A program made the translations under genes and the position numbers. The notes under the pieces were generated by a model. That model was not told the origin of the DNA. It saw only the letters and a list, made by a program, of their open reading frames with translations, and made no database searches. Shown here piece by piece: positions 1-7,439 of a stretch of DNA of 17,857 nucleotides. Every line of letters starts with the position of its first letter. Position 1 is the first letter of the stretch. Source of the DNA: an archaeon (GTDB taxonomy: Archaea; Halobacteriota; Syntropharchaeia; Alkanophagales; Methanospirareceae); the NCBI GenBank assembly GCA_030019325.1, contig JASEFB010000036.1:1-17857 (forward strand), given 5' to 3'.

Positions 1-339
1 CTCCACTCCTTCATTTCCTATTCCATAGCGCTCTTCAAGATACTCGATTGAGCTTCTGACATACGCAAGTGCTTTTGCTGCAGTGCCATAATCTTTGTAA
101 GGTCGCACTTTTCTTTTTTCATCGTTGCCAACTTCTAAATCCAGCTCCAAGCCAAACGTAGGAATATCCTCTATTTTTATGTGATATCCTCTTTTTTCTC
201 GGCGCGATACCTGTACCGCAAGCCGACGGTTTATCGCAGCAGCTAACGCTCGCTTCCCATACACTACAAAATGCTCACCAAATAATATCACCTTAGCAGG
301 AACAGATGCTCGTATTTCTTTCCCTTCTACCGATGGCAT
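1..339 (-). CDS. mvk: Mevalonate kinase, N-terminal part (runs off the window)
   Basis: This is the first 113 codons of a GHMP-family kinase; the rest lies beyond position 1. Mevalonate kinase phosphorylates mevalonate in the cytosol on the way to the isoprenoid chains of archaeal membrane lipids. The ATG at 337-339 opens MPSVEGKEIRASVPAK. It is followed by the N-terminal GHMP signature around residues 13-28, with the core AKVILFGEHFVVYG. The GEH-x-VVYG form is typical of mevalonate kinase rather than of other GHMP kinases. The downstream ATP-binding glycine loop is outside the window. The gene is divergent from srp19, with about 190 bp of hairpin-rich DNA between them. Pantoate kinase at 6377 is a second, unrelated member of the same superfamily in this window. 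The family call is secure; the C-terminus cannot be checked. Confidence 0.9.
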   Translation of the reverse strand, partial: MPSVEGKEIRASVPAKVILFGEHFVVYGKRALAAAINRRLAVQVSRREKRGYHIKIEDIPTFGLELDLEVGNDEKRKVRPYKDYGTAAKALAYVRSSIEYLEERYGIGNEGVE

Positions 340-382
340 TTTATATTAAAGGGTAATATTTTAGATAGAGATTAAAAGGTAT

Positions 383-466
383 GGGATGTTAAATCCCTTC
401 TTTAGAGTAAGCCCTTACAGGGCTTGCGGAGTGGTAGGGGCAGAGCCCCTACATGGGGCGGAGCCC
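383..466. repeat. Cluster of four short GC-rich hairpins between mvk and srp19
   Basis: Four inverted repeats follow one another. GGGAT/ATCCC lies at 383-397. GCCCT/AGGGC lies at 411-423. The perfect 8-bp GTAGGGGC/GCCCCTAC lies at 434-452 with a 3-nt loop. GGGC/GCCC lies at 456-466. The last two share a direct repeat of about 18 bp of the form GGGGC(A/G)GAGCCC. The block sits in the divergent intergenic region. It looks like a REP-type or small palindromic repeat rather than a gene. Confidence 0.5.
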
Positions 467-531
467 TACAGAAAGCGTTTACTTTTTTTCTTTAGTAAGC
501 AATACCGGGAAGATAAAGTAAAAAAACGAAA

Positions 532-825
532 ATGGCGGAAAAGATAGTCATCTGGCCTGCTTATTTGGCCGCAGGGAAGACAAGAAGTGAGGGGAGAATC
601 GTATCGAGAAGAGATGCGGTGAAATCGCCAAAGGTAGAGGAAATAGAAAAGGTTGCGAGGGCGCTCAACCTGGAGCCAGAGGTTGAGAAAGAGAAAGCAT
701 ATCCGAAGACGCATTGGGAAAAAAGCGGTAGAGTGCTGGTGACCAAAAGCGGGCGAAAAGCGGAGATTGTAAAAGGGATTGCAAAGGGGATAAAAGAGCT
801 GCGAGAGAGATCTATGAGGAGGTAA
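532..825 (+). CDS. srp19: Signal recognition particle 19 kDa protein (SRP19)
   Basis: The product is 97 residues, a normal length for archaeal SRP19. SRP19 binds the tips of helices 6 and 8 of 7S RNA and helps SRP54 assemble on it, for cotranslational targeting to the membrane. The family pattern is clear: VIWPAYL near the N-terminus, then TRSEGRIVSRRDAVKSP, a segment of the form EIEKVARALNLEPEVE, and KAYPKTHWEKSGRVLV near residue 60. The C-terminus is basic (RERSMRR), as expected for an RNA-binding protein. Its last codons contain the ribosome binding site of the next gene (GAGGAGGT at 816-823), and the gap to that gene is 8 bp. The two genes are therefore almost certainly cotranscribed. No convincing SD precedes its own ATG. 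Confidence 0.95.
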   Translation: MAEKIVIWPAYLAAGKTRSEGRIVSRRDAVKSPKVEEIEKVARALNLEPEVEKEKAYPKTHWEKSGRVLVTKSGRKAEIVKGIAKGIKELRERSMRR

Positions 826-833
826 AACTAAGA

Positions 834-2009
834 ATGTTTTCGTCCCCTGAGGAGGTTTTTGAGAAAGAGAAGCGATACCTCATGCCAACGTACAAAAGAC
901 CACGAATAGTAATAAAAGGGGGCAAAGGAGCAATAGTAAGGGACTTCTTTGGAAACGAGTATATCGATTGCGTTGGTGGGATTGCGGTAAATGCAGTTGG
1001 GTATTGCCATCCTGAGGTGGTGAAAGCGATAAAAGAGCAAGCGGAGAAGCTCATGCACGTTTCGAATTTATATTACACCGAGCCGCAGGTAAAGCTTGCG
1101 GAGAAACTGTCAGAACTGAGCGGTATGGACAAAGTTTTTTTCTGTAATTCGGGTGCGGAAAGCATTGAAGCGGCACTGAAGTTGGCACGTAAAGTAACAG
1201 GAAAGCATGAGTTTATAGCTGCGGAGGGCAGTTTCCATGGGCGAACACTTGGGTCATTGAGTGTAACGTTCGGGACCAAATTCAGGAGCGCATTTGAACC
1301 GTTACTACTGAAAGGGGTGAAATTTGTGCGATACAACGATGCAGAGGCGATTAGAAAGGTACTAGATGAGGACACGGCTGCGGTTATCTTAGAGCCTATT
1401 CAGGGTGAAAGTGGTGTACGAGTCCCTTCAGAGGGCTATGTGAAAGCAGTGCGGGAGATATGCACTGAAGAAAATGTTTTGTTAATTTTGGATGAGATAC
1501 AGACCGGGTTCGGTCGCACCGGGAGATGGTTTGGTAAGGATCATGACGGTGTAGAGCCCGATATAATGACGGTTGCAAAGGCGATGGGCGCTGGTTTTCC
1601 AATAGGAGCTATGCTTGCAAAAGAGGGGATAGAATTTGAATCCGGCGAGCATGCATCAACGTTTGGCGGCAATCCGCTGGCATGCGCTACAGCATTGGCG
1701 TCTATAAGAGTAATAGAGGGGGAAAAGCTCGTGGAGAGGTCACGAGAGCTCGGTGAATATTTCATGGAAGAGGTTCGCGGCGAGAATGGGCTGGAGTCCA
1801 GTCCACAGGTGAAGGAGATACGGGGAAAAGGGCTGATGATCGGGATAGAATTAACACAGCCTTGTAGTGAACTAGTGGAGAAAGCGCTTGAAAGAAGAAT
1901 TTTGATCAATTGTACCGCGGATAAGGTAATAAGGTTGGTACCGCCTCTGGTTATCCGTAAAGAGGAGCTGGATAAGGTAATTTCGGTTTTGTATGAGATT
2001 ATCAAATAA
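834..2009 (+). CDS. argD: Class III PLP-dependent aminotransferase, acetylornithine aminotransferase type
   Basis: A 391-residue fold-type I, class III aminotransferase. The likely reaction is transamination of N-acetylornithine with 2-oxoglutarate in arginine synthesis. Members close in sequence act on 4-aminobutyrate, ornithine or LysW-bound lysine precursors, so substrate is inferred from overall pattern only. Visible motifs are the phosphate-binding NSGAES at residues 105-110, FHGRT at 134-138, the cofactor-ring DEIQTGFGRTG at 220-230, and the Schiff-base lysine at about K249 in VAKAMGAGFPIGA. STFGGNPLAC follows. Length and all catalytic positions are intact. GAGGAGGT ends 10 bp before the ATG and overlaps the end of srp19. 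The gene converges on the minus-strand aminotransferase at 2049, with only about 40 bp between the stop codons. Confidence 0.88.
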   Translation: MFSSPEEVFEKEKRYLMPTYKRPRIVIKGGKGAIVRDFFGNEYIDCVGGIAVNAVGYCHPEVVKAIKEQAEKLMHVSNLYYTEPQVKLAEKLSELSGMDKVFFCNSGAESIEAALKLARKVTGKHEFIAAEGSFHGRTLGSLSVTFGTKFRSAFEPLLLKGVKFVRYNDAEAIRKVLDEDTAAVILEPIQGESGVRVPSEGYVKAVREICTEENVLLILDEIQTGFGRTGRWFGKDHDGVEPDIMTVAKAMGAGFPIGAMLAKEGIEFESGEHASTFGGNPLACATALASIRVIEGEKLVERSRELGEYFMEEVRGENGLESSPQVKEIRGKGLMIGIELTQPCSELVEKALERRILINCTADKVIRLVPPLVIRKEELDKVISVLYEIIK

Positions 2010-2048
2010 TGCGAGGTCAGGTTCGGCTGTTATCACATAGCAACATTA

Positions 2049-3089
2049 CTAATGGAAAAATCGCATCAAATGGTGCATCAGCAGATCATTCTCCTCATCT
2101 CTTCTCACTGAGAACCGTACATGGGAAGGCAAGCCAAAGGAAGTGCAGTCCCTTACCATGATTCCTTCCTTCAAAAGCTCTCTTTTCACTTCAGCTGCAT
2201 GACCCACATCGAGGATATAGTAATTTGCATCCGAGTGTATCCCAAATGCTTCTTCTATCTTTCCCTTACTCCTCTCTATCTTCTCGCGCGTTTTCGTGAG
2301 AAACTCATCACCCTTAATGCCAAGCACCGCGGCGCCTATCTTCTGTGCAAACACGCTCACACTCCAGGGTACTTTTATCTTCCTCATCTCCTTTATATTC
2401 TCCGCTGATGAGATCGCATAGCCTATCCTTACACCCGGTATACCGAACGATTTCGTCAGAGAACGCAAAATAACCATATTTCGAGCGGGAAGATCATGTG
2501 CTGGGAAAGCGTTTCTTACAAAATCCACATACGCTTCATCTAGCACTACCAATGCATCAACGCGCTCCGCTGCTTCTACTATCAGTTCTATCTCATTTTT
2601 ATCAAGATACTGCCCGGTTGGATTGTTCGGATTGCAAAGGAAAACCACGTCATCCGGCTTCATCTCCTCAGCTATTAATTCAGGATTGATTCGCAAAGAG
2701 GACATTTCTACACGTTTGATTTGTGCATCCATCATCCCTGCTGCAATCTCATATTCGCCATACGTGTGTTTCGGTATGAGCACTCTCTTTTTTACAAATG
2801 AAAGTGCTACAAGCGGTATGAGCTCAGAGACACCTGCTCCCACCAATACCTCTCGCTGCTCGCAGCCGAATTTTTCGGCTATCTTTACCCTTAATTCGGT
2901 GCATTCGGTGTCGGGATATAAACGTATTTCCTCGATTGCTTCTCTTACCGCATCGGAAATAAAATCTGGTGGCCCGTAAGGGTTGAGATTCCCGCTAAAG
3001 TCTATTATCTCATCCCTCTTATCCCCTTCCAACTTCCCTCCATGCTCACAGACCTTGAGCCCATCCAACGCAGCGCGTGGTTTAACCAA
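2049..3089 (-). CDS. PLP-dependent aminotransferase of the HisC/CobD family
   Basis: A 346-residue fold-type I PLP enzyme. Motifs seen are NLNPYGPP near residue 34, CNPNNPTG at 152-159, DEAYVDF at 184-190, and SLTKSFGIPGVRIGY at 210-224 with the Schiff-base lysine at K213. Two activities are realistic: histidinol-phosphate aminotransferase (HisC), or L-threonine-O-3-phosphate decarboxylase (CobD) for the aminopropanol arm of cobamides. The CEHGGKL opening followed by DFSGNLNPYGPP, and the MVRDCTSFGLPSHVRFSVR ending, look more like CobD; I cannot settle it without a tree. The start is unusual: a TTG at 3087-3089 preceded by AGGAGAGG. The frame upstream has an in-frame stop and no ATG or GTG, so TTG is well supported. 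Confidence 0.85.
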   Translation of the reverse strand: MVKPRAALDGLKVCEHGGKLEGDKRDEIIDFSGNLNPYGPPDFISDAVREAIEEIRLYPDTECTELRVKIAEKFGCEQREVLVGAGVSELIPLVALSFVKKRVLIPKHTYGEYEIAAGMMDAQIKRVEMSSLRINPELIAEEMKPDDVVFLCNPNNPTGQYLDKNEIELIVEAAERVDALVVLDEAYVDFVRNAFPAHDLPARNMVILRSLTKSFGIPGVRIGYAISSAENIKEMRKIKVPWSVSVFAQKIGAAVLGIKGDEFLTKTREKIERSKGKIEEAFGIHSDANYYILDVGHAAEVKRELLKEGIMVRDCTSFGLPSHVRFSVRRDEENDLLMHHLMRFFH

Positions 3090-3267
3090 CTTTCCTCTCC
3101 TAATTGGGTACGTGGCAATTGCTTTCCACTGCCATCCTTTTTATCGATTCCGCACATTTAAGGCTAATCTTCTCAGAATATGGGCGAGTTAATTTCGCTA
3201 TAAACTTGCGAGGGCATTACGGATTTTCGTCATCATAAATAGCACATTTTACTTTTTCTCTTTACAT

Positions 3268-5586
3268 TTATGACCCTTGATATTCCTTACTCAACACCGT
3301 TTTTATATGCTCCGCTGTTTTCTCACCCACGTGTTCAACCTCCATCAATTCCTCCTTTGAGGCTGTTATAATACGTTCAATCGTCTTAAATCGCCTTAAT
3401 AAATTCCTTGCGGTCACGATGCCAATGTTAGGTAGTGCAGTGATGAGATATTCCTGCTGCTCCTTTAATGATGCGGAAGGCTTCTTACCATGTGGATTCA
3501 CCTCCGTTTTGGTCGGCATTTGCTCCTTCTTTGCAATGGTATATATTAAGGATGCGGTGTCCGCTTCGTCCCTCGTTTGTAGTATAGGAACTGAGAAGTC
3601 AACGGCTATGCTCGCCATTACAGCCCGTACCACGTTGGGATGCACATTTCGCTGTCCGTAGATTGAATCACCCTCAATGATGAGTAAAGGCTTCTCATAC
3701 TCCTTCTTCATGCGAAGAATCTGCTCTAACAGATTCCTGCGTTTATTTATCAAGGAATCCAGGAAATCTATCGTTCTTTTCCGCTCGATACAAACCCGAT
3801 CAGATACAACGTAGTCGCCGACCCCCAAATTCTGTAGTTTCAGGTCTACACCTGCTTTCTCTAGGAACCTCGCCACTCCGGATCTCGTCTCCCGCGGGTC
3901 AACAAAGACGGTTAGGTTTTCTTCACCAAAGTCGGTTATTCTCCTTTGCTCCTCTTTACCTTTCCCTTCTGGTTCGGCTGCCAATTCCTTCATCGTTTCC
4001 TTCTCTTCCTCTTCACTTTCTAGCTCCATCATCCGCATCTCGCTTATCCTTCTCCGCATTTCACGCTCTTTGCTCCTGCTCAGCCAGTAATAAGCTTCGT
4101 CCTTTGTCCCTTTTGCAATAAGCACGATTATTTTTCCTACTTTTTTCCGCGCAGTCCTCCCCTTCCTTTGTATGCTTCGTATCGCAGAAGGAATGGGCTC
4201 ATAGAAGAGCACGAGGTCGGTTGCAGGAATATCAAGTCCCTCTTCAGCGACCGAAGTGGCAACTAAAACGTTGTAAACACCTTCTTTAAACTTATTTATT
4301 ATCTCTACCTGCTCTTTTTGCGTCAATCCCTTATCCTCAGCCTTTGACGCCTGACCTATGAACTTAACAGCCTTTATTCCCTCTTTTTCTAAATTCACAT
4401 CACGCAATGCAGATATTATCATCTCCGCGGTGTCCCGGTAGTTAGTGAACACAATTATTCGCAGGTTTGGATTAATGCGAAATTCCTCCCGCAGTATCTC
4501 GATCAGCACGTTAAGCTTCGGGTGCTCTCCTTCGTATGAGGCTACGGTGCTCATCGCTTCCACGAATTTAGTATCCTTTAACAATCTCTTTGCAGCTTTG
4601 CTCCCCTCCGGCGAGAGTGCTTCATTCCTCAACCGCTCAAAATATCTCCTCAGTGCGAAGATGCCCTGCGTCTCTATCAAGTCAATCGCGTGCTTTATCT
4701 TCAGCACCTCAGCTTGCAATGATAACGCCTTGTAGAGGTCCGCATGCTTCTGGGTCGCCAATTGGGCTGCTATTATCTTCCTTAGCTCCAAAAGCTCTGT
4801 TTTTGATATATCTCCGCGCTTCTTCTTTCTTATAAAGCCGAGCTTTTGCAATTCTCCTATCCGTTCCTCTAATACCTCGTCTAATATTCGCTTCAGTTTC
4901 TTTATCTCCACAGGAACGTCTATACCACGCCATTCGAAGTCCTTTTTGAATATATAGGGAGCCACATCGGCGTCGTATTCCGTCCTGCTCTCTACCCTCG
5001 TTACACCTAACGAGGTGCAGATTTCCCTTATCTTCTCCTTATCACTGCCCGGAGAGGCGGTCATCCCCAAAACCAACGGCTCTTTCGCTTGCCCCAAATA
5101 CTTCTCTGCAATGTAGACATACGAGTAGTTCCCCACTGCCCGGTGGCACTCATCGAATATCAATAATGCAACATCGCTGAGATCAATTCTATTGCTCAAT
5201 AAATCGTTTTCTATTATTTGCGGTGTGGAAACTATTATTTTCGCGTCGTCCCACAGCTTTTCTCGCCTATCTGCCAATACCATGCCTGTGAACGTTTGTA
5301 TAAGCGAAGCATCGATTGTCAACGCTTCTTTTAACAAAGATGAATGCTGCTCAACCAGAGGTCTGGTAGGAGCCAAGAAAAGAATTTTACCCCTCTTCAG
5401 TCGCTCAACTAGAACCAAAAGAGCTATCGTCGTCTTGCCCAAGCCGGTAGGCAAAACAACCATTAAAGAATCCTTCTTCGCCTCTTCCGCAATTGCTATT
5501 TGATATCTCCTTCGTTCTACTACACCGTCTTTCAAAAGAGGATGCGATATGAACTTTGATAAATCGGTAGAAGCAGGACTGTGCAT
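3268..5586 (-). CDS. hef: Hef-type fork helicase/nuclease (archaeal FANCM/XPF homologue)
   Basis: A 772-residue protein that combines a superfamily 2 helicase with an XPF-type nuclease. Hef remodels and cuts stalled replication forks. Helicase motifs are LPTGLGKT at residues 45-52, APTRPL at 72-77, DECH at 145-148, GMTASPG at 175-181, and QRKGRTARKK for motif VI. A charged linker rich in E and K follows. The nuclease domain has FVDPRETRSGVARFL and then GDYVVSDRVCIERKRTIDF, which carries the ERK-xxx-D catalytic signature. Paired helix-hairpin-helix motifs (LPNIGIVTARNLLRRF, VEHVGEKTAEHI) end the protein. All catalytic residues are present. I start at the ATG at 5584-5586 rather than the one at 5629-5631. 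A TATA box at 5609-5622 lies between them and predicts transcription starting at about 5588, giving a leaderless mRNA. Confidence 0.93.
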   Translation of the reverse strand: MHSPASTDLSKFISHPLLKDGVVERRRYQIAIAEEAKKDSLMVVLPTGLGKTTIALLVLVERLKRGKILFLAPTRPLVEQHSSLLKEALTIDASLIQTFTGMVLADRREKLWDDAKIIVSTPQIIENDLLSNRIDLSDVALLIFDECHRAVGNYSYVYIAEKYLGQAKEPLVLGMTASPGSDKEKIREICTSLGVTRVESRTEYDADVAPYIFKKDFEWRGIDVPVEIKKLKRILDEVLEERIGELQKLGFIRKKKRGDISKTELLELRKIIAAQLATQKHADLYKALSLQAEVLKIKHAIDLIETQGIFALRRYFERLRNEALSPEGSKAAKRLLKDTKFVEAMSTVASYEGEHPKLNVLIEILREEFRINPNLRIIVFTNYRDTAEMIISALRDVNLEKEGIKAVKFIGQASKAEDKGLTQKEQVEIINKFKEGVYNVLVATSVAEEGLDIPATDLVLFYEPIPSAIRSIQRKGRTARKKVGKIIVLIAKGTKDEAYYWLSRSKEREMRRRISEMRMMELESEEEEKETMKELAAEPEGKGKEEQRRITDFGEENLTVFVDPRETRSGVARFLEKAGVDLKLQNLGVGDYVVSDRVCIERKRTIDFLDSLINKRRNLLEQILRMKKEYEKPLLIIEGDSIYGQRNVHPNVVRAVMASIAVDFSVPILQTRDEADTASLIYTIAKKEQMPTKTEVNPHGKKPSASLKEQQEYLITALPNIGIVTARNLLRRFKTIERIITASKEELMEVEHVGEKTAEHIKTVLSKEYQGS

Positions 5587-5608
5587 GAAAATAAGTATAC
5601 ACCGAATG

Positions 5609-5622
5609 GTATAAATATTTAT
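5609..5622 (-). promoter_or_regulatory. TATA box of hef
   Basis: On the minus strand this reads ATAAATATTTATAC, a good archaeal TATA element. Its centre is about 25 bp upstream of the ATG at 5586, the usual spacing for a leaderless start. This decides the hef start codon. Confidence 0.6.
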
Positions 5623-5728
5623 GCTCTGCAATTACCAAAAGCCTCAAAATGTGTGAAGAAGCGTTTCAATCCATCCTTTCGCGGTCAGCAGGGTGATTAA
5701 TAGTCAAAAGGTACCGCGGTGTCATAGT

Positions 5729-6262
5729 TTACGTTCTCTTCACAATCACCGTCAAATTCAAGTCCTTATCTATAATCTTCTCATATTCCCCTTTTATACG
5801 CGGTTTGATCATCTCCAAATCCCAGACGCCCGTTATTATTTCACCAACCAACTCACCATCGTCGAATATTCTCACTCCGCCGTCATCCTCTGAGACCACG
5901 ACAGCCACCGCATCTGTTTCTTTGGAGATAGAAGCGGCAGCCATGTGCCGGCTCCCAAAACCCATTGCGAGGTTTATACCGCGCGAATTCGCTTCGATAT
6001 ACCGTGCTGCGGAAAGGACATAGCCGTCGTCACTGATGATAAAGGCGCCATCCAATTTTGCCAGCTCCTTTATGGTTCCCTGCACGTTTGCATCTCGTAT
6101 ATCCTTTACTTCCCGTGGATACTGTGCAAGAGGGTCTAAGATCAAAGGCTTTGACCTCTTTAACACCTCTTCTTCATCTCCAACCACAAACAGTGTGCCA
6201 CTTGATCTCTCCATACCCTGTCTCGCTATTTCTACCGCTATTTCTATCGTGGTCTCTAACAC
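5729..6262 (-). CDS. dacZ: Diadenylate cyclase (DAC domain, DacZ-like), c-di-AMP synthesis
   Basis: A 177-residue DAC-domain protein, predicted to join two ATP into cyclic di-AMP, a second messenger tied to osmotic and ion balance. The two active-site motifs are visible: DGAFIISDDG at residues 71-80 and GFGSRHMAAA at 101-110, followed by TDAVAVVVSEDDGG. The second motif is usually written RHR; here the third residue is Met, so activity is likely but not certain. There is no membrane segment, unlike bacterial CdaA, which fits the soluble archaeal class. The start is GTG at 6260-6262, because an in-frame stop lies three codons upstream and no ATG is available before residue 17. A TATA box at 6307-6316 supports it. 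The gene is divergent from pantoate kinase and lies about 140 bp before hef on the same strand. Confidence 0.88.
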   Translation of the reverse strand: MLETTIEIAVEIARQGMERSSGTLFVVGDEEEVLKRSKPLILDPLAQYPREVKDIRDANVQGTIKELAKLDGAFIISDDGYVLSAARYIEANSRGINLAMGFGSRHMAAASISKETDAVAVVVSEDDGGVRIFDDGELVGEIITGVWDLEMIKPRIKGEYEKIIDKDLNLTVIVKRT

Positions 6263-6306
6263 TTCAGGATCTCACTTTCTCACTTCACCGCAGATTCTTC
6301 TTAACA

Positions 6307-6316
6307 TATTTATATA
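6307..6316 (-). promoter_or_regulatory. TATA box of the diadenylate cyclase gene
   Basis: The minus strand reads TATATAAATA inside GCGTATATAAATATG. The expected transcription start is near 6285, giving a leader of about 20 nt before the GTG at 6262. It lies back to back with the pantoate kinase promoter. Confidence 0.55.
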
Positions 6317-6346
6317 CGCCTTCTCAAAGACCATTGCTCTTTTAGG

Positions 6347-6355
6347 TTTATAAAA
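6347..6355 (+). promoter_or_regulatory. TATA box of pantoate kinase
   Basis: TTTATAAAA is centred 26 bp before the ATG at 6377, the spacing expected for a leaderless archaeal mRNA. No SD sequence precedes this ATG, which agrees. Confidence 0.6.
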
Positions 6356-6376
6356 CCGCGGATACGCATAAGATAT

Positions 6377-7297
6377 ATGAACAAAGAATTGAAATTTAAA
6401 AAAGGTTCTTTTGGTAACACGGGACCTCTTGAGAAAAGGTTTGTCAGGACCTATTCACCTTCACATATCACGGGCTTCTTTGCTATCTGTGATCATAAGG
6501 ATCCTTTGTACAAAGGCTCTATTGGGAGCGGCATCGTATTAGAAGCGGGTTGTGTGACTGAGGTCTCCCTCGGTAACAATCTTCCGGAAAATGCACGAAT
6601 AACAATAAACGGTGTAGCGGAAGAGGCACCTACCACGAGGTACGTGGTCGAGCATCTGGCTGGAACCGCTGCGGTATGCGTATCGACGAACTTTGAGGTA
6701 CCAGTAGGCTGTGGATTTGGTGCAAGCGGTGCCGGTGCGCTCAGTACTGCACTCGGCTTAAACGAACTGTTATCGCTCAACATGACGGTAAACGAGGTAG
6801 CGCACGTAGCACACTGCGCGGAAGTTGAAAATAGTACGGGCTTGGGGGATGTCATGGCTGAGACTTATGGTGGCCTCGTGATAAGAAGAAAGCCCGGACC
6901 TCCGGGAACAGGAGTGATTGACAGGATCCCGCATAGAAACGAGAAGATAAGCTATGTCGTGTTTGGTCCAAAACTAACAAAGGCGGTATTAGCAGAAGGT
7001 GGTGAGGAGCTAAAGCAACAAATAAACGAAGCTGGGAAGAACGCACTGAAAGCGTTGACGCGAAAGCCCACGTTAGAAACCTTCATGCGTGCGTCACGGG
7101 AATTTTCGTTACGAAGCGAACTACCAAGTGATAGGTGCAAGGATGCGATCGAAGCGGTGGATGCAGAAGGGAAGGTTGCCAGTGTGGCTATGATTGGAGA
7201 GGCAGTTTTTGTTATCGGTGATAGTGAGGCATTGGGAGGGTTCGGAGCGGTCAAAGAAAGTAAGATATCGGATGTGGGCGTGAAGATTATTTATTAA
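6377..7297 (+). CDS. Pantoate kinase (archaeal CoA biosynthesis, GHMP superfamily)
   Basis: A 306-residue cytosolic kinase. In archaea pantoate is phosphorylated first by this enzyme, and phosphopantothenate synthetase then adds beta-alanine, replacing the bacterial PanC/PanK order. The family opening SPSHITGFF at residues 27-35 is diagnostic. It is followed by the DPLYKGSIGSGIVLEAG region and the GHMP ATP loop VGCGFGASGAGALSTALG near residues 110-127. STGLGDVMAETYGG follows. The N-terminus is about 20 residues longer than is usual for the family, but the TATA box at 6347-6355 places the mRNA start right at this ATG. The usual partner, phosphopantothenate synthetase, is not in the window. The gene ends just before the first copy of the repeated promoter module. 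Confidence 0.92.
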   Translation: MNKELKFKKGSFGNTGPLEKRFVRTYSPSHITGFFAICDHKDPLYKGSIGSGIVLEAGCVTEVSLGNNLPENARITINGVAEEAPTTRYVVEHLAGTAAVCVSTNFEVPVGCGFGASGAGALSTALGLNELLSLNMTVNEVAHVAHCAEVENSTGLGDVMAETYGGLVIRRKPGPPGTGVIDRIPHRNEKISYVVFGPKLTKAVLAEGGEELKQQINEAGKNALKALTRKPTLETFMRASREFSLRSELPSDRCKDAIEAVDAEGKVASVAMIGEAVFVIGDSEALGGFGAVKESKISDVGVKIIY

Positions 7298-7300
7298 AAA

Positions 7301-7439
7301 TATATAAACCTTTGCTTTTCATTCGGTAAAAACCGAACGTTTTCGATAGTTTTTTCGGGGGTTTGAACGATATTATCAGTTAGCGCTGAGGAGGGGCGCT
7401 TTATAAATACTCAAAAAATTTAGGAGGTGATATGGAAAG
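7301..7439 (+). promoter_or_regulatory. Repeated promoter-leader module, copy A (zinc protease gene)
   Basis: Copy A runs from TATATAAA (7301-7308) to the ATG at 7440. The palindrome TTCGGT-AAAA-ACCGAA is at 7322-7337, centred 25 bp after the TATA centre, so it covers the predicted transcription start. A T-rich stretch with TCGATAGTTTTTTC follows, then the inverted repeat AGCGC/GCGCT (7382-7400), a second TATA-like TTTATAAATA (7400-7409), and a perfect SD GGAGGTGAT (7423-7431). The same elements recur in order at 10801, 12686 and 15141. The predicted leader is about 110 nt. Confidence 0.75.

Noticed and set aside
5587..5631. An upstream ATG that would extend Hef by 15 residues
   Set aside because: The TATA box at 5609-5622 lies downstream of it, so the mRNA would not contain that ATG. 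The added residues also look unlike a Hef N-terminus.
5663..5672. GTTTCAATCC, the start of many archaeal CRISPR repeats, between dacZ and hef
   Set aside because: It occurs once, with no periodic copies nearby, so it is chance similarity.
7338..7360. Module palindrome plus T6 as an intrinsic terminator
   Set aside because: The T-run is about 11 bp away from the hairpin and the module is always followed by a gene in the same direction, so a promoter or operator role fits better.
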